DNA of 64,000 bases from positions 248,001 to 312,000 of the forward strand of contig CAVZJM010000004.1 in assembly GCA_963775625.1 (NCBI GenBank), in the 5' to 3' direction. Of this stretch, positions 57,187 to 64,000 are shown one piece after another. The translations under genes were made by a program, and so were the position numbers. Position 1 is the first letter of the stretch. Each line of letters starts with the position of its first letter. Below the pieces are notes generated by a model. The model did not search any database. It saw only the letters and a list, made by a program, of their open reading frames with translations, and was not told where the DNA came from. Source of the DNA: JAIBJN01 sp963775625. Lineage in GTDB: Bacteria > Actinomycetota > Thermoleophilia > Gaiellales > Gaiellaceae.

Positions 57187-57903
57187 TCAGACGGCCTGTT
57201 CGCTGGTGATGATCGGCTGCTGCTGCGACTGCTCGACGCCGCCGGCCTGTTCGACGGTGACGGCGACGATCGCGCCCTCGGGAACGGGGGCGTTCAACGG
57301 GACGACGGTCGTGCGCTCGTCGCCGCCCGCGAAGAGCCCGGCGGGAACGGCCTCGTCTCCCTCGATGACCCAAGCCTCGTACGTTCGCGCGTCGGGCGCC
57401 TCCTCGAGCCCGAACAGGACGAGATGGCCTTCCTGCGTCTCGCCGTCGACCACGAGGACGCCGTCCGCGCCTTCGAGCGGGATTCGCTCCGCGTTTGGAT
57501 TGGCCAGCACGATCGCCACCTCCTCCGACCGGTGCTGCTGCGCCTGCAGGTCGTCGACCTGCTGAGACAGGTCGGCCGCCCAGAAGGCGAGCGCGAGGGC
57601 CGCACACCCGGCCGCGACGGCCGCCGTGGCCGCGATCGGCAGCGCCCAGCGCCGGCGGGGGAGCGCGACCACGTTCGGCTGCTCACGCCCGGCCTCCGCC
57701 AGGATTCGCTCCCTGAGCGCCGGCGGGGGCTCCGGCGCGTCGGCGTCGTAGGCCAGCTCGGCTGACGCCGCCTGCAAGGAGGCGACGTTCTCCCGGCACT
57801 CCGGGCAGCGGGCGAGGTGCTCCTCGAACGCCTCGAGCTCGTCGGCGTCGAGGGCGTCGAGCGCGTACGCGGCGCTCAGGTCGTGGATCTCGGCTCTTTC
57901 CAT
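57187..57903 (-). CDS. RskA-type anti-sigma factor
   Basis: A 238-residue membrane anti-sigma factor. The N-terminal zinc domain has AYALDALDADELEAFEEHLA and CPECRENV (H-x3-C-x2-C type, with the His in EEHLARC). A transmembrane helix (ALPIAATAAVAAGCAALALAF) separates it from the extracytoplasmic RskA domain (VLVVDGETQEGHLVLFGLEE, YEAWVIEGDEAVPAGLF). It sequesters the sigma factor encoded just upstream and overlapping it by 28 bases; release probably involves regulated proteolysis. Confidence 0.93.
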   Translation of the reverse strand: MERAEIHDLSAAYALDALDADELEAFEEHLARCPECRENVASLQAASAELAYDADAPEPPPALRERILAEAGREQPNVVALPRRRWALPIAATAAVAAGCAALALAFWAADLSQQVDDLQAQQHRSEEVAIVLANPNAERIPLEGADGVLVVDGETQEGHLVLFGLEEAPDARTYEAWVIEGDEAVPAGLFAGGDERTTVVPLNAPVPEGAIVAVTVEQAGGVEQSQQQPIITSEQAV

Positions 57904-58469
57904 TGCTCTTCCTCGAAGTCCTCCTCCGCGAGCAGCTCCCGGAGGCTAGCCAGGCCGGAGAACATCCGGCTCTTGATCGTGCCCAACGGCTCGCCGAGGC
58001 GGTCGGCGAGCTCGGACTGTGTGAAGCCACCGTAGTAGGCGAGCTCGAGCGCCTCTCGCTGCTTGTCGGGAAGCCGCTTGAGGGCCTCCTGCACCCGCGT
58101 TCGGCGCAGACGGAGCCAGGCCTCCTCCTCGGTATCGTGCCCGGAGTCGTGCGGTGCCGCGTCGAGTGGCTCGGCCCGGCGCGGCTGCTCTCTGCGAACG
58201 AGGTCGACCGCCCGGCGGTGGATCAAGGTCAGGATCCACGTGCTCGCCTTCGCCCGCTCGGCGACGAAGCGGGCCGCCGAGCGCCAGACGGCCAGGAAGC
58301 CCTCCTGGACTGCGTCCTCCGCGAGCGCCGGGTCGCGCACGATCCGGAGGGCGAGCCCGTAGGCCACGCGCCCGAAGCGGTCGTAGAGCTCCGCGAGGGC
58401 CTCCTCGTCCGCGCGTGCCACGAGCGCGACCAGCGCCTCGTCGGAGAGATGAGCGAGCCCGCGACCCAT
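57876..58469 (-). CDS. ECF sigma factor of the SigK/RskA group
   Basis: A 197-residue sigma factor: region 2 with LYDRFGRVAYGLALRIVRDP, DAVQEGFLAVWRSAARF and STWILTLIHRRAVDLVRR; region 4 with LPDKQREALELAYYGGFTQS and LADRLGEPLGTIKSRMF. The overlap with the rskA-like gene makes a standard sigma/anti-sigma operon. It is divergent from the DUF4331-NicO cluster, which is a plausible target, although no shared promoter motif could be read with confidence. Confidence 0.94.
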   Translation of the reverse strand: MGRGLAHLSDEALVALVARADEEALAELYDRFGRVAYGLALRIVRDPALAEDAVQEGFLAVWRSAARFVAERAKASTWILTLIHRRAVDLVRREQPRRAEPLDAAPHDSGHDTEEEAWLRLRRTRVQEALKRLPDKQREALELAYYGGFTQSELADRLGEPLGTIKSRMFSGLASLRELLAEEDFEEEQWKEPRSTT

Positions 58470-58622
58470 GATCCGACGCCCTTTCCGGGACCCGGGCAAC
58501 GCTAGCACGGCAGCCATGCGAGCTATTCGGAGCCCGGCCCGGGACGGTTCGGCCCGCTCATCGAACCGATCGCGGCGGCCGGCCGAATAGGGCGCGTTCA
58601 ATCCACCACGGAGGAGAGGAAA

Positions 58623-60095
58623 ATGAGATACATCGCGCTCTTCGGGGCGCTCCTCATCGCGGTGCTCGCCGCTGCGCTCGTACGCGGCGCGGGCCCGGAG
58701 AAGAGCCTGGCGTCGAGCCATCGCGAGGCGCCGGTCATCAGCGAAGACCCGACCGCGGACAACACGGACGTCTACGCGTTCGTCAGTCCCGACCGGCCCA
58801 ACACGGTGACGATCGTCGCCAACTACATCCCGCTCGAGGAGCCTGCCGGCGGCCCGAACTTCGACCAGTTCGCGGACGACGTGCTCTACGAGCTGAAGGT
58901 GGACAACGACGGCAACGGTCGCGAGGACGTCTCCTACCAGTTCGAGTTCCAGACACGGACTCGAAACGGCAACACGTTCCTCTACAACACCGGGCCGATC
59001 GAGACCCTCTCGGACCCGGACTGGAACCGGCCTCAGACCTACAAGGTCACCCGGGTCAAGAACGGGAAGACCTCGATCCTCGGCCGCGGCCTGCCGACTC
59101 CGCCGGTCAACATCGGGCCGCGCTCGACTCCGAACTACGGCTCGCTGATGCAGGCCGCCGTTCGGGAGCTGCCCCACGGGATCAAGGCCTTCGCGGGCCA
59201 GAGCGACGATCCCTTCTTCGTCGACCTCGGCTCGGTCTTCGACCTGGCCGGGTTGCGGCCGTTCAACCCCGCTCACGTGATCCCGCTCGACGCAGACGAC
59301 GGGGTGGACGGCGTCGGCGGCTACAACACCCACGCGATCGTCCTCCAGGTCCCGATCACGCAGCTGACGCGGGACGGGAACCTGCACGACGCGGACGACC
59401 GGAAGGCCGTCATCGGCGTCTACGCCACCGCGAGTCGGCAGAAGGTGCAGGTCATCGACGCCAACGGCCGGCGGCGGGACGACGGCAAGTGGGTGCAGGT
59501 GTCACGCCTCGGCGAGCCGCTGATCAACGAGGTCGTCATCCCGCTGCGGAAGAAGGATCGCTGGAACGCGTCCGACCCGTCGGACGACGCGGACTTCGCT
59601 TCGCACTACACGAGCCCGGAGTTCACGCGCCTGGGCAACCTCCTGTATCCGGTGCTGGACGACGCGCCGGAGACAGGACGAGGTGACATCGCGGCCATCC
59701 TGCTCACCGGGGTGCCGGGGCTGAACTTCACCGGCCCCAAGCAGGCTGACCTCATCCGCCTGAACACCGGCATCGCGCCGACCGCTCCGGTGGGTGCGGG
59801 CGATCGCCTCGGGCTGCTCGGCGGCGACTTCGCCGGGTTCCCGAACGGCCGCAGGCTCGAAGACGACGTGACCGACATCGAGGTCCGCGCGCTCATGTGC
59901 GGATACGGAGCGATCGTCGGCCCGCTGATCGAGGATCTCGGCTTCTGTGCCGGGAACGCCGACCGCTCGCCGAACAACCTGCTCGGCGACGGAGTGGACG
60001 CGAACGACCGACCGTTCCACACCACGTTCCCGTACGTCCCCGAGCCACATCAGGGCTACGACCATGTCCACCACGGCGCCATGGGTGGGCCGTAG
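58623..60095 (+). CDS. Secreted DUF4331 protein
   Basis: A 490-residue exported protein. The signal sequence IALFGALLIAVLAAALVRGA is followed by the family start SSHREAPVISEDPTADNTD. Beta-rich segments follow (DVYAFVSPDRPNTVTIVANY, NTHAIVLQVPITQL), ending with HTTFPYVPEPHQGYDHVHH. DUF4331 proteins are extracytoplasmic and of unknown function, often found with NicO-type transporters, as here. ATG 58623 has GGAGGAGAGG upstream. Confidence 0.92.
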   Translation: MRYIALFGALLIAVLAAALVRGAGPEKSLASSHREAPVISEDPTADNTDVYAFVSPDRPNTVTIVANYIPLEEPAGGPNFDQFADDVLYELKVDNDGNGREDVSYQFEFQTRTRNGNTFLYNTGPIETLSDPDWNRPQTYKVTRVKNGKTSILGRGLPTPPVNIGPRSTPNYGSLMQAAVRELPHGIKAFAGQSDDPFFVDLGSVFDLAGLRPFNPAHVIPLDADDGVDGVGGYNTHAIVLQVPITQLTRDGNLHDADDRKAVIGVYATASRQKVQVIDANGRRRDDGKWVQVSRLGEPLINEVVIPLRKKDRWNASDPSDDADFASHYTSPEFTRLGNLLYPVLDDAPETGRGDIAAILLTGVPGLNFTGPKQADLIRLNTGIAPTAPVGAGDRLGLLGGDFAGFPNGRRLEDDVTDIEVRALMCGYGAIVGPLIEDLGFCAGNADRSPNNLLGDGVDANDRPFHTTFPYVPEPHQGYDHVHHGAMGGP

Positions 60096-60106
60096 CCGAG
60101 GAAACC

Positions 60107-60137
60107 GAGGGGCCCGCTGTGCGGCGGCGGGCCCCTC
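60107..60137 (+). repeat. Eleven-base-pair hairpin between the DUF4331 and TPR genes
   Basis: GAGGGGCCCGC-TGTGCGGCG-GCGGGCCCCTC, starting 11 bases after the DUF4331 stop and ending 23 bases before the TPR start. No T-run follows, so it more likely tunes transcript stability or translation within the operon than ends it. Confidence 0.65.
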
Positions 60138-60159
60138 GCCTCCTCGTCGAGACAACGCT

Positions 60160-61473
60160 ATGAAGAGACGACACGTTTTCGGGGCGGCGGCAGGTGTGAT
60201 CGGCGCCGCCGTCCTGCTCGGAGGGATCCTGGCCGGGAGCCCGACCGCCGGCTCGGCCTCCGAGACCAGGCAGGACGTGGCGGCCGGGCGCCTGCTCGAC
60301 GGCTTCGCGCCCGGCGACACCGCGGCGTACGCCGCCGAGCTCGAGCGCCGGGTGGAGACAAATCCCGAGGACGCCGAGGCCCTGGCGCTGCTCGGGCTCG
60401 CCTATCAGCAACGCGTCCGCGAGACCGGCGACCCGAGCTTCTACCCCCGCGCTGAGGAGGCGCTGCGCCGATCGCTCCGGCTCGTGGCCGCCAACGACCT
60501 CGCCCTCACCGGCCTGGCCGCGCTCGCTGCGTCGCGGCACCGCTTCCCCGCCGCCCGGCGCCTCGCGCGGCGGGCGCTCTCCCTCAACTCGTATTCGGCC
60601 TCCGCGCTGGGCATTCTCGGTGACGCCCAGGTCGAGACAGGCGACTACGACGGCGCGTTCGCCACCTTCGACGAGATGGCCGCGCTCAAGCCGACCGCCG
60701 CCTCGTATGCGCGCATCGCGTACGCGCGCGAGCTGCTCGGGCGCACCGAGGCCGCGGTCGAGGCGATGAAGCTCGCCGTCTCGGCGGCGTCCGCCACGTC
60801 CGAGCCCGCTGCCTGGGCCCTCGTCGAGCTCGGCAACCTCTACTACAACAGCGGGCGACTGCGCCCCGCGGAGCGCGCGTACCGCGAGGCGCTCGCCCGC
60901 TTTCCGGAATACCATCGCGCCCAGGCCGCCCTGGCCCGTGTCGAAGCGGCCCGGGGGCAGGTAGATCGGGCGGTAGTCCTGTACCAGCGCGCTCTCGCGG
61001 CCGTGCCGCAGCCCGAGTATGCGGCGCGCCTGGGGGAGACCCTGGCTGCGGCCGGACGAGCTGACGAAGCGGCCGAGGCGTACGAGCTCGTCGACGCCAT
61101 GCAGCGGTTGCTCGAGGCGAACGGCGCGCGGACCGAGTTGGAGACCGCGCTCGTCGATCTCGACCGAAACGTCAACCTCGCCGACGCCCTCATGCGCGTG
61201 CGCGAAGCCTACGCAGAGCGAAGGAGCATCGAGGCCGAGGACGTCCTGGCGTGGGCGCTCTACCGGAACGGGCGCTGCGAGCAGGCCCGGGCCCACGCGC
61301 TCCGCGCGCTCCGGCTGGGAACCAGGGACGCGCTGAAGCTCTTCCATCTCGGGATGATCGAGCGCTGTCTCGGCAGCACCGCCGACGCCCGCGCGGCGTT
61401 CGGGGCCGCGCTCGACATCAACCCGTTCTTCTCGCCCCGCTGGTCGCCGGTTGCGAAGGAGGCCCTGCGATGA
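60160..61473 (+). CDS. Tetratricopeptide-repeat protein, membrane-anchored or exported
   Basis: A 437-residue protein. An N-terminal hydrophobic stretch (VFGAAAGVIGAAVLLGGILA) serves as signal or anchor. From residue 60 about eight TPR units follow, such as PEDAEALALLGLAYQQRVRE, YSASALGILGDAQVETGDYD and TRDALKLFHLGMIERCLGST. TPR proteins in this conserved DUF4331-TPR-NicO order probably scaffold the metal-handling system at the membrane. The stop overlaps the next gene (ATGA). Confidence 0.88.
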   Translation: MKRRHVFGAAAGVIGAAVLLGGILAGSPTAGSASETRQDVAAGRLLDGFAPGDTAAYAAELERRVETNPEDAEALALLGLAYQQRVRETGDPSFYPRAEEALRRSLRLVAANDLALTGLAALAASRHRFPAARRLARRALSLNSYSASALGILGDAQVETGDYDGAFATFDEMAALKPTAASYARIAYARELLGRTEAAVEAMKLAVSAASATSEPAAWALVELGNLYYNSGRLRPAERAYREALARFPEYHRAQAALARVEAARGQVDRAVVLYQRALAAVPQPEYAARLGETLAAAGRADEAAEAYELVDAMQRLLEANGARTELETALVDLDRNVNLADALMRVREAYAERRSIEAEDVLAWALYRNGRCEQARAHALRALRLGTRDALKLFHLGMIERCLGSTADARAAFGAALDINPFFSPRWSPVAKEALR

Positions 61474-62804
61474 GGAAGGCGCTCGTCCTGCTGCTCGGGC
61501 TCGCCGCGCTCGTCCTGCCGACGGCGGCGCTCGCGCACCCGCTCGGGAACTTCACCGTCAACCGCCATAGCGAGATCGTGCTCTCAGGTGAGCGCGTCTA
61601 CGTCCGGTACGCCCTCGATCTCGCCGAGATCCCCGCCTTCCAGGAGGAGTCGAAGGTTCGCGCTCCCGGGTTCGCGGACTCGGTGGCCGGTCGACTCGTG
61701 CTGGAGCTGGACGGACGGCGCCTCGCGCTCGTGCCCCTCCAGCACACGATCGAAGCCCGGCCGGGCGCCGGGGGGCTCGAAACGCTGCGCTTCGACGCGG
61801 TCTTCGCTGCTCCCGCGGACGCGACCGGGCGCAGGCTCGCGTTCCGCGACCTCAACTTCGAACGGCGTCTCGGATGGAAGGAGGTCGTCGTCACGGCCTC
61901 AGAGGGCGCCCGGCTCGTCTCCTCCGACGTACCGACCGCGAGCGTGAGCGATGCGCTCCGCTCCTACCCGGAGAACCTGCTCTCGTCGCCTCCGGACGTG
62001 ACCACCGCCCGGATCGCCTACGAGCCCGGGGAGGGTCCTGGCACGCCGCCGACGCTGACCGGCGGGCCCGCCGAGCCCGCCTCCTCGGGTGGCTTCGAAT
62101 CGCTGATCACCCGTGACGATCTCGGCCTTGGCGTCATTCTCGTCTCCTTGCTCGTCGCGGCGTTCTGGGGCGCAGCGCATGCGCTCACCCCCGGGCACGG
62201 GAAGGCGATCGTGGCCGGTTACCTCGTCGGCTCGCGGGGTAGGCTCCGCCACGCGCTCCTGCTCGGGCTGATCGTCACGGCGACGCATACGGCCGGGGTC
62301 TTCGCCCTCGGGCTCGTCACGCTCCTGCTTTCCCGCTTCATCGTTCCGGAGCGCCTCTATCCCTGGCTCACGCTCGCCTCCGGCCTGCTCGTGGTCGGCG
62401 TCGGGGCGGCCGTCCTGGCCGGCCGCGTGCGCCGTGAACGGCGCCACCACCATCACCACCACCACGACCATGAGCACCCGCACGAGCCAGGGTATGGTCG
62501 CGGCGGGCTTCTCGGGGTCGGCATTGCTGCCGGGTTGCTGCCCTGCCCGTCGGCGCTCGTCGTGTTGCTGAGCGCCATCGCCCTCCACCGCATTGGCTTC
62601 GGGCTCGCGCTCATCGTCGCGTTCAGCGTCGGCCTCGCAGCGACGATCACCACTATCGGCCTCATCGCCGTGCTCGCGCGGCGAGCCTTTGGTCGGCTCT
62701 CTCTCGACGGGCGCCTCGTCCGCGCCCTGCCTGCCGCGAGCGCGCTCGTGATCCTCGCGGTCGGAACCGGCATCATCGTCAACGCCCTCCCGGAGGTTCT
62801 CTGA
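61470..62804 (+). CDS. NicO-family nickel/cobalt transporter with exported N-terminal domain
   Basis: A 444-residue protein. A signal peptide (LVLLLGLAALVLPTAALAHP) leads to a beta-rich extracytoplasmic domain (residues 25-210). The NicO/RcnA core follows with six helices, including ALTPGHGKAIVAGYLVGSRG, a His-rich loop ERRHHHHHHHDHEHPHEP that likely binds metal, and GLLPCPSALVVLLSAIALHR. It is predicted to move Ni or Co ions across the membrane; direction is not evident. ATG overlaps the TPR stop. Confidence 0.92.
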   Translation: MRKALVLLLGLAALVLPTAALAHPLGNFTVNRHSEIVLSGERVYVRYALDLAEIPAFQEESKVRAPGFADSVAGRLVLELDGRRLALVPLQHTIEARPGAGGLETLRFDAVFAAPADATGRRLAFRDLNFERRLGWKEVVVTASEGARLVSSDVPTASVSDALRSYPENLLSSPPDVTTARIAYEPGEGPGTPPTLTGGPAEPASSGGFESLITRDDLGLGVILVSLLVAAFWGAAHALTPGHGKAIVAGYLVGSRGRLRHALLLGLIVTATHTAGVFALGLVTLLLSRFIVPERLYPWLTLASGLLVVGVGAAVLAGRVRRERRHHHHHHHDHEHPHEPGYGRGGLLGVGIAAGLLPCPSALVVLLSAIALHRIGFGLALIVAFSVGLAATITTIGLIAVLARRAFGRLSLDGRLVRALPAASALVILAVGTGIIVNALPEVL

Positions 62805-63529
62805 TGTTCGGACTCGACGACACGATCGCCGGCTTCTCGAGCGGCGGCTCTGTTTGGATCGTGCTCGCGGTCGCGGTGCTCCTCGGCCTGCGGCACGCCA
62901 CCGACCCGGATCACATCGCCGCGGTCTCGACGCTCGTCGCCGGGGGTCAGAACCGGGCGGCCCGGCGTGCGCGAGAGCTCGGTCTGGCCTGGGGGCTCGG
63001 CCACGCCCTCACGCTGTTCGCATTCGGGCTGCCCATCCTCCTTCTCGACAGCTACCTTCCTGACCGCGTCCAGCAGGTTGCGGAGACGGCCATCGCAGTC
63101 GTCATCGCCTACCTCGCAGTCCGCCTGCTCGTCCGCTGGCGGCGCGGCGAGTTTCACGCGCACGCGCATCACCATGCCGGCGGCGAGCACTCCCATGCTC
63201 ACAGGAGGCACGAGCATCGGCATGCACGGACCGCCCACGGCGCGTTCGGCATCGGGCTCGTGCACGGCATGGGCGGAAGCGCCGGCGTCGGGATCCTTCT
63301 CGTCGCGTCGATCGAGTCGACGCCGCTGTCGGTGGCGTCGCTGGGCCTCCTGGCGGTCTTCACGGCTGTCTCGATGGCCCTGCTCTCGGCCGGGCTCGGC
63401 CGGACGCTCGTCACCCGGCCGGTCCGCTCGGCCTTCGGAACCATCGCCCCCGTGCTCGGAGCCGGGAGCCTCGCCTTCGGCGTCTGGTACGCGACCTCCG
63501 CCTGGAGCCTCACGCCATACCCGTTCTGA
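62804..63529 (+). CDS. Second NicO-like nickel/cobalt permease
   Basis: A 241-residue permease with six helices. The metal motif HX4DH occurs in LLGLRHATDPDHIAAVSTLV, typical of NiCoT/NicO proteins. A His-rich cytoplasmic loop (FHAHAHHHAGGEHSHAHRRH) and GIGLVHGMGGSAGVGILLV follow. It overlaps the previous gene (TGATG). Two NicO proteins in tandem suggest a heteromeric or sequential transporter. Confidence 0.9.
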   Translation: MFGLDDTIAGFSSGGSVWIVLAVAVLLGLRHATDPDHIAAVSTLVAGGQNRAARRARELGLAWGLGHALTLFAFGLPILLLDSYLPDRVQQVAETAIAVVIAYLAVRLLVRWRRGEFHAHAHHHAGGEHSHAHRRHEHRHARTAHGAFGIGLVHGMGGSAGVGILLVASIESTPLSVASLGLLAVFTAVSMALLSAGLGRTLVTRPVRSAFGTIAPVLGAGSLAFGVWYATSAWSLTPYPF

Positions 63530-63562
63530 GGAGGCCCAGCGCCCTATGATCGGGGGCGGCCA

Positions 63563-64000
63563 ATGGCCGTCCCCGATCTCACCCGCACGTTGACGCGCAA
63601 CGCCGTGGACGTCCTGCCCGAGGGCGAGCTCGAGCGGAAGCTCGGCACGGGGCGGCCGCTGCGCGTGAAGCTCGGCATCGACGTGACCGCGCCGGACGTC
63701 CACGTCGGCCACGCGATCCCGCTCCAGCGGATGGCTGCGTTCCAGCAGGCGGGCCATGTCGGCGTCCTCATCATCGGCGACTACACGACGCGGATCGGCG
63801 ATCCGTCGGGCCGGTCCAGCGAGCGCCCGGTCCTGTCGGACGACGAGATCGACGCGAACGCGCAGACGTACCTCGCGCAGGCCGCGCAGATCGTCGACAC
63901 GAGCCCCGAGCGGCTCGAGCTCCGCTTCAACGGCGAGTGGCTGGCGGAGCTCGACTTCGCCGAGGTCGTCCGCCTCACGCGCACGATCACGGTCGCGCGA
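63563..64000 (+). CDS. tyrS: Tyrosyl-tRNA synthetase, N-terminal part (cut by window edge)
   Basis: The first 146 residues of a class I synthetase. The HIGH-type motif is HVGH in GIDVTAPDVHVGHAIPLQRM, followed by VGVLIIGDYTTRIGDPSGRS, typical of TyrRS. The gene runs out of the window before the KMSKS region. ATG 63563 lies 12 bases after TATGAT. It is not part of the metal-transport operon by function; 33 bases separate it from the permease. Confidence 0.9.
   Translation, partial: MAVPDLTRTLTRNAVDVLPEGELERKLGTGRPLRVKLGIDVTAPDVHVGHAIPLQRMAAFQQAGHVGVLIIGDYTTRIGDPSGRSSERPVLSDDEIDANAQTYLAQAAQIVDTSPERLELRFNGEWLAELDFAEVVRLTRTITVAR

Noticed and set aside
58524..58593. A possible long inverted repeat (ATTCGG ... 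CCGAAT) in the sigma/DUF4331 intergenic region
   Set aside because: The arms are only six bases and 64 bases apart, so chance is sufficient.
62450..62480. Run of His codons looking like an engineered tag
   Set aside because: His-rich loops are normal in NicO/RcnA transporters and the flanking protein continues naturally.

Overview
This 64 kb window is chromosomal DNA from a high-GC Gram-positive bacterium. Gene content points to the deep-branching actinobacterial class Thermoleophilia (Gaiellales/Solirubrobacterales-like). This placement is an inference from families such as the receptor-like cyclase/propeller/ligand-binding fusion, DGPF proteins with an ECF42-type sigma factor, the second-type EF-G, actinobacterial holin-X/DUF3618 pairs and NicO/DUF4331 clusters, plus many GTG/TTG starts. 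There are no rRNA genes, CRISPR arrays, transposases or recombinases.

Region 1 (1-5.6 kb) is damaged. A fusion of class III nucleotide cyclase, transmembrane helix, beta-propeller and periplasmic ligand-binding domain carries four frameshifts, two caused by short duplications, and the next alpha/beta hydrolase carries one. An ECF42-type sigma factor coupled to a DGPF protein follows. Region 2 (5.9-17.6 kb) is accessory: a TIR-transmembrane-WD40 protein, three full-length RibD/DHFR-like reductases (a fourth is cut by the left edge), a PadR/ABC transporter operon with a clear promoter-operator, a broken DGPF gene, a phosphoesterase and an HNH-nuclease-like protein. It abuts a tRNA-Thr gene whose 3' end recurs in fragments at 8.8 and 9.6 kb. 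A 269-bp tandem duplication next to the tRNA has copied half of it with the start of a holin-X gene.

Region 3 (17.7-34.6 kb) mixes signalling and core genes: a GGDEF/HD-GYP protein, an EEP nuclease, HicBA toxin-antitoxin, a fused inositol-phosphate cytidylyltransferase/CDP-alcohol transferase (probable di-inositol-phosphate synthesis), tRNA-Trp, a WhiG/FliA sigma factor, EF-G2, a MaoC hydratase, an aldehyde dehydrogenase and RNase HI. Region 4 (34.6-40.4 kb) holds tRNA-Gly and tRNA-Cys. Partial copies of each lie downstream and fence off one or two small genes at a time. A structured 126-bp repeat (copies at 32.6 and 38.2 kb) has no known function.

Region 5 (40.4-64 kb) is largely housekeeping: HMG-CoA reductase, FolD, a cold-shock protein, GatCAB amidotransferase, a serine/branched-chain amino-acid cluster (class V aminotransferase, SerA, YbaK, IlvE, DegT), alkyladenine glycosylase, a PASTA-containing class A penicillin-binding protein, an ECF sigma/anti-sigma pair diverging from a DUF4331-TPR-NicO-NicO metal-transport cluster, and the start of tyrosyl-tRNA synthetase.

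Two genome-wide habits show. Start codons often lie 6-9 bases after a TANNNT -10 box (leaderless mRNAs), and adjacent genes overlap tightly (ATGA, GTGA, TGATG, and probably CTGA).
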